NCBI RefSeq assembly: GCF_040372165.1
Contig: NZ_BAABWG010000002.1
Location: forward strand, 620,001 to 684,000
From: Hydrogenophaga sp040372165
Lineage (GTDB): Bacteria; Pseudomonadota; Gammaproteobacteria; Burkholderiales; Burkholderiaceae_C
Length of the DNA: 64,000 nt
Direction: 5' to 3'
Part shown: in pieces, positions 16,984-23,900 of the stretch
How positions within the stretch are numbered: the stretch's first letter is position 1
Layout: every line of letters begins with the position of its first letter
Program-made: the position numbers and the translations under genes
The notes under the pieces: generated by a model
What the model was told of the DNA's origin: nothing
The model's input: only the letters and a program-made list of their open reading frames with translations
Database searches by the model: none

Positions 16984-18042
16984 TCAGCCGGACAGGGCGC
17001 TTGGTGCGTTCAAAGCATCCAAAGGGCTAGAGGTTCCACCCGCCGCCACCTTGAGCACATGGGTGTAGATCATGGTGGTGGACACATCCGAATGGCCGAG
17101 CAACTCTTGCACCGTGCGAATGTCGGTGCCCGCTTGCAGCAAATGGGTGGCGAAGGAATGGCGCAGGGTGTGGACGGTCACGGGTTTGGCAATGCCGGCT
17201 TGCAGGACGGCCATTTTCAGCTTGCGTGACAACCGTTCTTCGAACTGGTGATGGCGACGTATGACACCAGTAACCGGGTCTGTCGAATGTTTGCTTGATG
17301 GAAATACCCAAAACCAAGCCCAACTCTCCCCGGCCCGGGGGTACTTCTTTTCCAGAGCGTGTGGCATGAAGACGCCCCCTCGACTGCTCGCTCTGTCCTG
17401 TGCCCAGAGCGCTCGGGCCGTCGCCAATTGTTCCTTCAGGCTGGCCACAATCGAAGCAGGCAACATCACCACTCTGTCTTTGCCGCCTTTCCCACTTCGA
17501 ACAACGATAGCGTTACGGTCAAAGTCCACGTCCTTGACCCTCAAGCCCAAGCCTTCCTTCAGGCGCATTCCCGTCCCGTAGAGCAGGGAGGCCAGAAGCT
17601 TTTCAGTGCCACCCATCAGGTTGAGTACCGCCTGGATCTCGTTGGTGGTCATCACAGTCGGAATGCGTTTGCGTTCCGGAGGCCTGCCAATGTTCTGCAA
17701 CCACGGTAAATCACAACCCAAGACCTGGCGATAAAGAAACAGGAGTGCGTTCAACGCCTGCCGATGAGTGGCCGGAGACACCCGCCGTTCATCCGCGAGC
17801 ATCGTCAAAAAGGATTCAACTTCGGTTTGCCCCATTTGCTTGGGGTGCCTGAAGCCCTTTGCTCCGGTACCGTCCGGATTTCGCGCTGCCCACAACACGA
17901 ACGACTTGGTCCAGTAGACGTAGGCTTTCTCCGTCTGTAAGCTGTAGTGCAAATATCTGACTCGCTCGCGCACCTGATCGAGCAGTCGGTTGGACCTGGG
18001 AGGGGTCCAGTCGGGTTTGTCGGATTTGTTATACCTGTACAT
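16984..18042 (-). CDS. intI: Integron integrase IntI
   Basis: This 352-residue tyrosine recombinase inserts and excises gene cassettes by attI x attC and attC x attC recombination. Catalytic residues are visible: Arg160 (TGMRLKEGL), a Lys in GKGGKD, His291 and Arg294 (HTLRHSFATH), His317 (GHSD) and Tyr326 (TMIYTHV). The integron-specific patch ALEKKYPRAGESWAWFWVFP (230-248) separates it from XerC/D. Compared with IntI1 it has a short extra loop near residues 52-66. It appears complete and divergent from its cassette array. Its start codon overlaps a LexA box, so it is probably SOS-controlled. Confidence 0.95.
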   Translation of the reverse strand: MYRYNKSDKPDWTPPRSNRLLDQVRERVRYLHYSLQTEKAYVYWTKSFVLWAARNPDGTGAKGFRHPKQMGQTEVESFLTMLADERRVSPATHRQALNALLFLYRQVLGCDLPWLQNIGRPPERKRIPTVMTTNEIQAVLNLMGGTEKLLASLLYGTGMRLKEGLGLRVKDVDFDRNAIVVRSGKGGKDRVVMLPASIVASLKEQLATARALWAQDRASSRGGVFMPHALEKKYPRAGESWAWFWVFPSSKHSTDPVTGVIRRHHQFEERLSRKLKMAVLQAGIAKPVTVHTLRHSFATHLLQAGTDIRTVQELLGHSDVSTTMIYTHVLKVAAGGTSSPLDALNAPSALSG

Positions 18043-18077
18043 TTATACAGCATAATGCGCTACAGGATTGATTTCAA
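18035..18077 (-). promoter_or_regulatory. intI promoter with LexA box over the start codon
   Basis: On the minus strand there is a -35 TTGAAA (18077-18072), a 17-bp spacer and a -10 TATGCT (18054-18049). That places the transcription start at about 18042, the A of the intI ATG, so the mRNA is predicted to be leaderless; no ribosome-binding site is visible. The palindrome CTGTACATTTATACAG (18035-18050) fits the CTGT-N8-ACAG LexA consensus exactly and covers the -10/+1 region. Derepression during the SOS response is known for several integron integrases. Confidence 0.75.
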
Positions 18078-18161
18078 ACAAGTTTTAGGTATATCCCGGT
18101 CCGTGTTATCCGACTTCGATTGTGGGTATCCGACTTTTTGCCGGGTATATCAAAGTTGGGC
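18078..18161 (+). other. attI recombination region
   Basis: Between intI and the first cassette lies a stretch with the core GTTGGGC at 18155-18161 immediately before the first cassette ORF. Two direct repeats TATCCGACTT (18107-18116 and 18127-18136) sit where attI1 has its accessory IntI binding sites. Position, core site and repeats support attI; the exact outer limit is not visible. Confidence 0.75.
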
Positions 18162-18164
18162 CTC

Positions 18165-18452
18165 ATGAAATCAGTAAACAAGCACGCCGACGGAACACTC
18201 TGCCCGGAAGGGACGAGAAGCGTTCCCCGCGGCTACGTTGCTTGTTGCGAAGACTTCGATCGGCACACCGCCAACTGTTATTACGATGTGCGATTTGAAT
18301 GGTGGCCTCAAGACAAGTGCTGGGTCATCGTCATTGCGGAGTCCGCGGGTGGTGGCGGTATCGAAATTTCCTTTTGCCCCCACTGCGGGGCGAGGCTGAG
18401 CGGAACACAGATCGTCCCGGCGCGAAAGGCGAGGAGAACGAAAAGTGAATGA
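18165..18452 (+). CDS. Cassette 1: small zinc-ribbon-like protein (DUF6980-like)
   Basis: This 95-residue protein contains YVACCEDFDRH and ends with FCPHCGARL, giving CC and CxxC pairs that could bind a metal. The pattern resembles the DUF6980 family of small proteins, of unknown function. ATG 18165 lies 4 bases after the attI core, as usual for a first cassette, so it is in the best position to be transcribed from an integron promoter. A 60-residue frame at 18445-18627 overlaps its end but mostly translates the attC site and is not called. Confidence 0.7.
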   Translation: MKSVNKHADGTLCPEGTRSVPRGYVACCEDFDRHTANCYYDVRFEWWPQDKCWVIVIAESAGGGGIEISFCPHCGARLSGTQIVPARKARRTKSE

Positions 18453-18569
18453 ACCAGTCTTCACCGAGTCAGTTGTGCAAGTGCCACCGCTCTTCTTGCG
18501 CACTGCCGGGCTTATCTCGGTGGTCGGCGGCCGAGGTTGGTTGTCTGGCCACGGCTATTCCGTCAAGAG

Positions 18570-18629
18570 GCCCAACATTTCCATCAAGCGGACCTGCCTA
18601 CGGCAGGCCGCTTATGTCAGGCGTTAGCT
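18570..18629 (+). other. attC site of cassette 1
   Basis: R'' GCCCAAC (18570-18576) and R' GTTAGCT (18623-18629) flank a 60-base imperfect palindrome with pairing arms around GCGGACCTGCC / GGCAGGCCGC. Size, core boxes and position between two short ORFs fit an integron attC. Confidence 0.88.
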
Positions 18630-18642
18630 ATTAGGGGTAAGT

Positions 18643-19170
18643 ATGTTTAAATTTTCCGATGGGAAATACTTTGTCTTTTGTAGTTCAGATAAGAAAAATG
18701 GAAATCTCGCTGAAGGTGCAGCTGTTGTTGAGTATTTAGTGCGTGATGACGATTACTCCGAGTATATAATTTTCGGTGTTGGCGATCACTTTCTGTGCCC
18801 AGATTTAGTAATTCACGGCAATTATTCACCTGCTAGTGCCTCTGGCTTTAATCCGGGGATTTTGATTGTGCCTGATACGAATATTCTATTTTTTGGTGCG
18901 GGCGATTTGGTTCAGGTTTGGGATTTATCCAATCGTGAAAAGCAATTTGACTACACTGTAGATTGTGGGTTCTGGCATTGGAATCATCATAAAGATTTAG
19001 TTCTTATGTCCGGTGAGCTAGAGTTTGCGGTTTGGGGAGTTGATGGCAAAAGGCTTTGGTCCTGTTTCGTTGAGCCACCTTGGAGCTACACAGTTGACGG
19101 TGACATTGTTTTGCTTGATGTTATGGGTGGTGTCACTAAAAAGAAATTGTATAGTGGCACAAATAGCTAA
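18643..19170 (+). CDS. Cassette 2: AT-rich hypothetical protein
   Basis: This 175-residue protein has no signal peptide and no recognised family. It is rich in aromatic and hydrophobic beta-type segments (YFVFCSSDKK, NILFFGAGDLVQVWDL, RLWSCFVEPPWSYTV), suggesting a beta-propeller-like fragment; this is inference. Codons are strikingly A/T-ending (for example GATTTATCC, AATCATCATAAAGATTTAG) in contrast to the GC-rich genes around it, a strong sign of acquisition from a different genome. Its stop codon falls inside the R'' box of the following attC. Confidence 0.75.
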   Translation: MFKFSDGKYFVFCSSDKKNGNLAEGAAVVEYLVRDDDYSEYIIFGVGDHFLCPDLVIHGNYSPASASGFNPGILIVPDTNILFFGAGDLVQVWDLSNREKQFDYTVDCGFWHWNHHKDLVLMSGELEFAVWGVDGKRLWSCFVEPPWSYTVDGDIVLLDVMGGVTKKKLYSGTNS

Positions 19171-19280
19171 CAAAAACATGCAACAGGACGTTTTGTTCCG
19201 TGGTTCAATTTTGCGCTCGCTCCGCTCACTTTAGCAAAATTGCTCCACTCCACAAAACGCCTCTGATGTTGGCGTTAAAG
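19165..19280 (+). other. attC site of cassette 2
   Basis: AGCTAAC (19165-19171) and GTTAAAG (19274-19280) bound a 116-base palindromic stretch. Outer arms CAAAAACATGCAACAGGACG and CGCCTCTGATGTTGGCG pair in part, and inner arms CGTTTTGT / ACAAAACG pair well. R' departs from the consensus at its last base. Confidence 0.8.
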
Positions 19281-19283
19281 CTC

Positions 19284-19742
19284 ATGGAATTCAGTGCTCT
19301 TTCGGGCCAACGTCTACTTTCGCTGCGCTTGATGAGCGTGGGGACCCACCCAGCCTGGGTAGACAGTTCCACTCCGCAGATCGCAACCTACGCTGCTAAT
19401 CTGGAATTCCCGGAGGAAGTTGGCTGTGTTCAGGTGTGTCCATGCGAGGTCGCGATTCCCGGAAGATACCCGGCGCTAGGGATTGAGTTACGCAGCTGGC
19501 CTGAGCCGCCTGGCATTCAGCGCTGGGACGGCGGCGAGTATGGTGTTACGACACCGGAAGAGCTTCAGCAGTATTTGCCTGCCACAGTCCAGGATGTGCG
19601 GCCTTGGGACTCGATGGGTGAAGGTCCCGTCTCGGCGCTTGATCTCGTTCTCAGTACCGGCGCGACCTTAACGCTTCGGCATGTCTTTCCGCCCATGATG
19701 CTCGGGGTTGATGTGCACATCGGGGGCCGCAATGAGCTTTAA
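19284..19742 (+). CDS. Cassette 3: hypothetical protein
   Basis: This 152-residue soluble protein begins MEFSALSGQRLLSLRL just 3 bases after the preceding attC core, and its stop lies in the next R'' box. Both junctions are typical cassette boundaries. It has many Pro and Trp residues and a conserved-looking stretch PGIQRWDGGEYGVTTPEEL, but no motif I recognise. No signal peptide or membrane segment. Confidence 0.65.
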   Translation: MEFSALSGQRLLSLRLMSVGTHPAWVDSSTPQIATYAANLEFPEEVGCVQVCPCEVAIPGRYPALGIELRSWPEPPGIQRWDGGEYGVTTPEELQQYLPATVQDVRPWDSMGEGPVSALDLVLSTGATLTLRHVFPPMMLGVDVHIGGRNEL

Positions 19743-19796
19743 CAAATCGGCCCAGCACGGACGGCCTACGGCCTCCGCTGGCCTAAATCGTTGGGC
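19737..19796 (+). other. attC site of cassette 3
   Basis: CTTTAAC (19737-19743) and GTTGGGC (19790-19796) flank a 60-base palindrome with arms GGCCCAGCACGGACGGCC and GGCCTCCGCTGGCC. R' matches the consensus exactly. Confidence 0.9.
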
Positions 19797-19799
19797 GTC

Positions 19800-20246
19800 A
19801 TGCCGTTGATCGAGCTTTTTCGCCACTCTCTACAACGGCTTGAAGCACGGCCACGCTGGCTGCGCTGGCTCGAGACCGCACCCCCAGCGGTCCGCTCGGC
19901 CGACGACCGCTTTCGCCGAACTTTTGTGCGCATCCAACTGCCGTGTGCCGCCTTGGTAGTGTGTGTCTTTGCGGCGGCAAAGAACTATGGTCTTCTTGCC
20001 CCGCCGTCTATCGCTAGCTTGTGGCTTCTGCTCGCGGGCATAGCGGCGCTCAGCTGGCCGGTCCCAATCCTTCGTCTTGCCGTCGCCGCACATCGGGGCG
20101 CGAATGCAGCGGACGGGCTGGCCGCCCGACTGCGGGCCCTTTCGGCAGGCGCGTCCATTCTTGGCGCTCTCATCGTTGTATGCCTTGTAGCTCTTGTCGC
20201 ACTCACTGCACGTGTCACGCTCAACGCGGGGCTGCCATGGTTTTGA
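19800..20246 (+). CDS. Cassette 4: small membrane protein
   Basis: This 148-residue protein has an Arg-rich N-terminal part (about 1-42), hydrophobic segments at about 47-60 and 66-83 (LASLWLLLAGIAALSWPVPI-like) and a third at about 118-140 (GALIVVCLVALVALTARV). No family is recognised. It begins 3 bases after an attC core and ends just before the next. Membrane proteins of this type are common among unnamed cassette products. Confidence 0.65.
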   Translation: MPLIELFRHSLQRLEARPRWLRWLETAPPAVRSADDRFRRTFVRIQLPCAALVVCVFAAAKNYGLLAPPSIASLWLLLAGIAALSWPVPILRLAVAAHRGANAADGLAARLRALSAGASILGALIVVCLVALVALTARVTLNAGLPWF

Positions 20247-20250
20247 TGAC

Positions 20251-20328
20251 GCCCAACCCGTCGGTCGAGCGGTCGGCCTCCGGCGGGCTTCGCCCGCCTG
20301 CAGCTGCCGCTCACCGTCAAAGTTGGGT
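20251..20328 (+). other. attC site of cassette 4
   Basis: GCCCAAC (20251-20257) and GTTGGGT (20322-20328) match both core consensus boxes. The 78 bases between contain a stem GGCGGGC-TT-CGCCCGCC and outer complementary arms. This is the most canonical attC in the array. Confidence 0.93.
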
Positions 20329-20331
20329 GTC

Positions 20332-20712
20332 ATGAGCCAGCGCATATCTACTTCAAGAGCCACTTGGCTGGGCCTTCTGGTTGTAAACGCCCCCGTGCTG
20401 TTTCTACTGTGCGGACCACTCTTTATCTTTAGCCAATTTGTTGATGACGGCGCTATTTCTCGCTCCTACAATTGGCTGGGTTTACTGGTCTTCGGCGCCG
20501 GGTTTTTGCTGGCATGGATCTGGTGGTCTGTCTCGGCTCCCAAGTGGCGCCTGTGGGCCTACCAGCGCGTCGAAGATATTGCCGAACTCAAAGCTCGATC
20601 CGTTAGCGTGGGCCTTACATGGCCTGACGGTCATTTCTTCGAGCGTACCGAGGTAAAGTCCCGCTCACATGCGCGTCGTGAAAAGGAATTGGACACAACT
20701 GCAAGGAAGTAA
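20332..20712 (+). CDS. Cassette 5: small two-helix membrane protein
   Basis: This 126-residue protein has two hydrophobic segments, about 11-35 (WLGLLVVNAPVLFLLCGPLF) and 46-66 (NWLGLLVFGAGFLLAWIWW), then a charged cytoplasmic tail rich in Glu, Lys and Arg. ATG 20332 lies 3 bases after the attC core. No family recognised. The attC expected after it is reduced to a single R'' box. Confidence 0.65.
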   Translation: MSQRISTSRATWLGLLVVNAPVLFLLCGPLFIFSQFVDDGAISRSYNWLGLLVFGAGFLLAWIWWSVSAPKWRLWAYQRVEDIAELKARSVSVGLTWPDGHFFERTEVKSRSHARREKELDTTARK

Positions 20713-20757
20713 CCTGACGAGGTTGAACGACAACCTGCCAATGTCCCACTACATGAC

Positions 20758-20764
20758 GCCTAAC
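20758..20764 (+). other. attC remnant (R'' core only)
   Basis: GCCTAAC matches the R'' consensus exactly and sits in the familiar ATGACGCCTAACCCAT context seen at intact attC starts. No palindrome or GTTRRRY box follows before the next ORF at 20792. The site looks internally deleted, which would join cassettes 5 and 6 into one unit. Confidence 0.6.
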
Positions 20765-20791
20765 CCATCATGTCAGACGTCAGAGACCTTC

Positions 20792-21148
20792 ATGCACCTC
20801 AATGCCACCGTGTCAGCATCGGCCTTTGACGAGCATTACCAAATGGCGCTGGTCTATTGCTTTGACAGGGAAAGGAACTACTGCTTCTCACTATCCAGAT
20901 TCCCCGAGGAAGACGAGATTGAAGTGATGGTTCTTGACCAAATCAACCATAAGGTTGGAGACCTGTCGGTAGAACTGCGAGGCTCCACACTGAATGTCAC
21001 CCTAGACAAGTCGCTTGCGGCCCACCTTGACGGCCACACGACTTACGCCATAGGTCTCCTCGGCATTGAAGGGCCAGAACGAGATGATCTTTGTGATGCA
21101 CTTCGTAAAATCTTCGAGGGAAAGCAGGGGCTCAAACTTGAAGACTAG
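20792..21148 (+). CDS. Cassette 6: hypothetical protein
   Basis: This 118-residue acidic, soluble protein begins MHLNATVSASAFDEHYQ and contains SLSRFPEEDEIEVMVLDQ and HTTYAIGLLGIEGPERDDL. No family is recognised. ATG 20792 was chosen because it lies after the attC remnant; an in-frame ATG at 20741 would read through that remnant. Its downstream region carries a degenerate attC. Confidence 0.6.
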   Translation: MHLNATVSASAFDEHYQMALVYCFDRERNYCFSLSRFPEEDEIEVMVLDQINHKVGDLSVELRGSTLNVTLDKSLAAHLDGHTTYAIGLLGIEGPERDDLCDALRKIFEGKQGLKLED

Positions 21149-21190
21149 TGGCGGTCGGATTGTCAACCTTCGTGGTTGCCGACCAATTGA

Positions 21191-21286
21191 CTCTAACCCG
21201 CCGCTCCAGGGGACGCCCGACAAGCTGCGCTTCACGGTCCCCTCCGGCCTTCGGCCTTCGGTCGCCCCTGCGCTAGCACCTTAGAC
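21191..21286 (+). other. Degenerate attC site of cassette 6
   Basis: CTCTAAC (21191-21197) and CTTAGAC (21280-21286) flank 96 bases with outer arms CCAGGGGACG / CGCCCCTG and an inner CGGCCTTCGGCCTTCGG repeat. The first base of R', normally the G before the exchanged TT, is C here, so the site may be poorly active or dead. Confidence 0.7.
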
Positions 21287-21289
21287 CCC

Positions 21290-21595
21290 ATGCAGAGCAA
21301 CCAGGAACCCACATCGATTCCCGCTTTCGTTTCAGTCTTCGCATTTGGTGCTCTGTCACTTCTCGGGGGCTGGATCGTTGTTCATGGCGACGGCTTCTAT
21401 GCGGCAAACAGCAAGTACTCCTCAAGCGCCACGTTCGTGGCGGGGATGCCGGCCGTCTTCATGGCACTTCTTCAGTTCTTGGCCGCCGCACTCGCGTTCA
21501 CATGGGTGTTGCGCCGCTACCTTTCTCCTGTTCCCTCTTTTCTCGCGGGGTTCGGGCTTACCTTCATGCCGCCGCTACTCTTCTTGCTTCGATAA
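21290..21595 (+). CDS. Cassette 7: small membrane protein
   Basis: This 101-residue protein has three hydrophobic segments, about 12-30 (FVSVFAFGALSLLGGWIVV), 50-70 (AGMPAVFMALLQFLAAALAF) and 80-101. No family recognised. It starts 3 bases after the degenerate attC. No attC is visible after its stop: the next 75 bases hold CAACTTCAACTTCAACGAC-like triplets and no core box. Confidence 0.6.
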   Translation: MQSNQEPTSIPAFVSVFAFGALSLLGGWIVVHGDGFYAANSKYSSSATFVAGMPAVFMALLQFLAAALAFTWVLRRYLSPVPSFLAGFGLTFMPPLLFLLR

Positions 21596-21670
21596 TTGCG
21601 CGTCGGCCCCTTACCTACAACTACAACTTCAACTTCAACGACAAGGGCTTCCCCCCGTCAGGCCACTCAC

Positions 21671-22078
21671 ATGGCAGCAATCCACCGATCAGTTGCAGCG
21701 CTCCGCATCATTGGCGATGAACTGGACCCAAGCGAAATCACGAAGCTGCTTGGTGCGGCCCCCACCTATTCACATTCAAAAGGTGAAGTGCTGAAACGCC
21801 CAAAAGGTCGAATCGCCAACTTCGGAATGTGGCGGTTAGATGCGCCTCCGTTCGAGCCGTCGGAGTTCAATGACCAGGTTGTGTTGCTGCTCGCTCAACT
21901 CACGCAGGATCTGGCCGTCTGGGAAGCGTTGAGTGCGAAGTACACCGTGGACTTCTTCTGTGGCTGGTTCATGGACGAAAGCAACGAAGGCGAAGACATA
22001 TCGCCAGCAACGCTGGTAGCGCTTGGAACTCGCGGCATTACACTTGGTTTGGACATTTATGCCCCGGATGACGAGTAG
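21671..22078 (+). CDS. DUF4279 domain-containing protein
   Basis: This 135-residue protein has the DUF4279 pattern: SVAALRIIGDELDPSEITKL, then LLGAAPTYSHSKGE, and a C-terminal VALGTRGITLGLDIYAPDD. The family is of unknown function and is often found among integron cassettes and small accessory loci. ATG 21671 was chosen as the start of the conserved domain. It has no attC on either side that I can see, yet keeps cassette-like size, strand and spacing. Confidence 0.75.
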   Translation: MAAIHRSVAALRIIGDELDPSEITKLLGAAPTYSHSKGEVLKRPKGRIANFGMWRLDAPPFEPSEFNDQVVLLLAQLTQDLAVWEALSAKYTVDFFCGWFMDESNEGEDISPATLVALGTRGITLGLDIYAPDDE

Positions 22079-22110
22079 CGCGAAAAGCGCCTACCGCACA
22101 AAGGCCACTT

Positions 22111-22545
22111 ATGCAGAAACTTCCACACTACGAACAACAAGCCACCGTACCGACGGCCGCGGAGTTCCAAGAGCTGCGTGCTCTGTGTGGCATGTCCCCG
22201 AGATCTGTTGAAGCTGCACAGCGGGGCCTGCCGAACAGTTTGTTCGCTACCACTGTCCGTGACGGTGACAAACTGATAGCGATGGGAAGAGTTGTCGGCG
22301 ATGGTGGGTGCAACTATGAAGTCGTGGACGTCGCCGTGCATCCTGCTTATCAGAAACAGGGTCTGGGCACCGCAGTCATGGACGCCATCATGTCTTTCAT
22401 AGAGAAAAACGCACCAGACACGGCCTACGTCTCATTGATCGCTGACCACCATTCGCCAGCCTTGTATTCGAAGTACGGGTTTGAGCCAACAGCACCCGTC
22501 TCGATTGGCATGGCTTACAGGGTAAAGCCAAAGCCAAGGCGATGA
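22111..22545 (+). CDS. GNAT family N-acetyltransferase
   Basis: This 144-residue protein has the GNAT acetyl-CoA site: VVDVAVHPAYQKQGLGTAVM (about 71-90, QxxGxG/A loop) and C-terminal ALYSKYGFEP. It would transfer an acetyl group to an amine of a small molecule or protein. It lies 33 bases after the DUF4279 gene and 29 before a membrane-protein gene, with no attC visible. The substrate cannot be predicted. GNAT genes are among the most frequent cassette types. Confidence 0.88.
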   Translation: MQKLPHYEQQATVPTAAEFQELRALCGMSPRSVEAAQRGLPNSLFATTVRDGDKLIAMGRVVGDGGCNYEVVDVAVHPAYQKQGLGTAVMDAIMSFIEKNAPDTAYVSLIADHHSPALYSKYGFEPTAPVSIGMAYRVKPKPRR

Positions 22546-22573
22546 TGCGCCGGTTGCCTGTGCGCCAGATGCC

Positions 22574-23014
22574 ATGAATAAGAAGCGCTCCCAGTGTGAC
22601 AACTGTGCTCCGCGAACGCTTGCTGTCCCCGCGGTGGTGTTGACAGGTGCAGTGGCTGCTGTGGCGGCCGGGTTTCGCGCTGACTCCTATCTGGAGCATG
22701 TCCACAACGTCCCGCCGCCGCACCCTTACCCTTTCGGTGCAGTGCTGTGGGTGCTTGCGTTCATGGCAGTTGAAGGAATGGCCGTTTTCGCCATTCTTCG
22801 GCCTTGCTCCTACAGCTACTCTTGGGGCAGATCTCTGACGGCACTTCTGCTTTCGGCTGGCTGTTTTGTGATCGGCCTTTTGGGGTCGATGCATGCGCCG
22901 CCACCATGGAGCATCTTTGTGCTTTGGCAAATCGCCACGCTGGTGGCCATGCTGCTGCTGTTTCTGTCTTCAGCCGCCGGAGCGGTGGCCAGGTCCTGGC
23001 GTCAGGGAGCATGA
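22574..23014 (+). CDS. Hypothetical four-helix membrane protein
   Basis: This 146-residue protein has hydrophobic segments at about 16-33, 56-74, 88-106 and 112-134, with a His/Pro-rich loop (LEHVHNVPPPHPYPFG) after the first. No family recognised. Its last codons overlap a possible 44-residue ORF by the ATGA-type junction at 23011-23014. Confidence 0.65.
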   Translation: MNKKRSQCDNCAPRTLAVPAVVLTGAVAAVAAGFRADSYLEHVHNVPPPHPYPFGAVLWVLAFMAVEGMAVFAILRPCSYSYSWGRSLTALLLSAGCFVIGLLGSMHAPPPWSIFVLWQIATLVAMLLLFLSSAAGAVARSWRQGA

Positions 23015-23145
23015 TGCATTCACTTCGTCAAATTCTTCTGGGTGTACTGTGGCTGTGGGCCGGTCAATTCAGTGCGAAGACCCTGAGCCCTGACACCAGA
23101 CGCGCAACCGTGAGCACCAAGAATCGGGGGTATCGCCCCGCATGA
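23011..23145 (+). CDS. Possible 44-residue secreted peptide
   Basis: The frame starts at ATGATG overlapping the previous stop and encodes a hydrophobic, signal-like N terminus (QILLGVLWLWAGQFSA) and a basic polar tail. Its stop overlaps the start of the GFA fragment (CATGATTG). The chain of overlapping starts and stops suggests translational coupling, but the peptide could equally be a remnant of a longer gene. No family recognised. Confidence 0.3.
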   Translation: MMHSLRQILLGVLWLWAGQFSAKTLSPDTRRATVSTKNRGYRPA

Positions 23146-23192
23146 TTGAAGGCGAGTGCTTCTGCGGAGCCGTGCGTGTCGAAAACTGGTGA
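23142..23192 (+). pseudogene. N-terminal fragment of a GFA-family (CENP-V/GFA domain) gene
   Basis: ATG 23142 opens a short frame reading IEGECFCGAVRVE, the diagnostic zinc-binding start of the GFA (glutathione-dependent formaldehyde-activating enzyme-like) family with its CxCG motif. After ENW a stop codon follows, and the remaining about 110 residues of the domain are absent. The next 200 bases (23193-23393) carry no recognisable coding sequence, so this is a truncated gene. Confidence 0.65.
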
Positions 23193-23393
23193 AGCGAATC
23201 GTCGGCAATGACAATGAAGACACCTGGGTTTTGCGTGCGGACTGCGAAGAGGCGGCGGCGCTCAGGGTAGGCCGACACCAACGTGGTGGATCCTGGCGGC
23301 TGCAAGTCGTAGCCATGCGCCGGGTGAGGCCAGTCGTGGCATAGTGGCAAAGCAGCAGTGTTTTGACGGTATCACCATGGAGTTGAAGTCCTC

Positions 23394-23780
23394 ATGAAGC
23401 GAGTCACAGGCATTGGAGGCGTTTTCATCCAGGCGAAAGATCCGCAGGCTTTGCAGGCTTGGTACAAGCGGCATCTTGGCATCGATGTACAGGCCTGGGG
23501 AGGGACGGCCTTTTCCTGGGCCGACGAAGTCGGGCAACCCATCGGCGGATCGACCATCTGGTCAGTGGGCGCCGTGGAGGACGCCGCCTCGTCCGGCAGT
23601 AGTGCGCCGTTCATGGTGAACTACCGGGTGGACGACCTGCACGCAGTGGTCAGGGCGCTCAGGAAAGAAGGCTGCAACGTGCTCGACAAGGTGGAAGAGT
23701 CCGAGTTCGGGAAATTTGCCTGGGTCATCGACCCCGAGGGAAACAAGGCTGAACTTTGGCAACCCCCAGCGGGGCAATGA
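23394..23780 (+). CDS. VOC (glyoxalase/bleomycin resistance) family protein
   Basis: This 128-residue single-domain protein has the vicinal-oxygen-chelate fold: ITGIGGVFIQ-type first strand (GIGGVFIQAKDPQALQAWY) and C-terminal FAWVIDPEGNKAELWQP with the metal-binding Glu. Such proteins act as small-molecule dioxygenases, lyases or drug-binding resistance proteins; the residue in the usual first metal position is not a His here, so activity is uncertain. Neighbours are accessory genes. Confidence 0.85.
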   Translation: MKRVTGIGGVFIQAKDPQALQAWYKRHLGIDVQAWGGTAFSWADEVGQPIGGSTIWSVGAVEDAASSGSSAPFMVNYRVDDLHAVVRALRKEGCNVLDKVEESEFGKFAWVIDPEGNKAELWQPPAGQ

Positions 23781-23783
23781 AAG

Positions 23784-23876
23784 GTGCGCCACGCCGTTGT
23801 TTTCTTCTTCAACATCTTCTTCATCATCATGTTCTTCTTCGGCTGCGCTGCCCGGAGCATTGCGCGGTATCGTTGA
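23784..23876 (+). CDS. Possible 30-residue hydrophobic membrane peptide
   Basis: GTG 23784 opens a 31-codon frame, RHAVVFFFNIFFIIMFFFGC then AARSIARYR, dominated by Phe and Ile codons (TTC, ATC) with a basic C terminus. It fits a single membrane helix with an inside-positive tail. It lies 3 bases after the VOC gene and 24 before the DUF1801 gene. The ribosome-binding site is weak (GAAAGG). It may be a remnant or a chance frame. Confidence 0.3.
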   Translation: MRHAVVFFFNIFFIIMFFFGCAARSIARYR

Positions 23877-23900
23877 ACAAGAAAAAAGGGAGAGACGCTC

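Noticed and set aside
18445..18627. 60-residue frame overlapping the first cassette's end
   Set aside because: Its second half translates the attC palindrome (RPNISIKRTCLRQAAY); no independent support.
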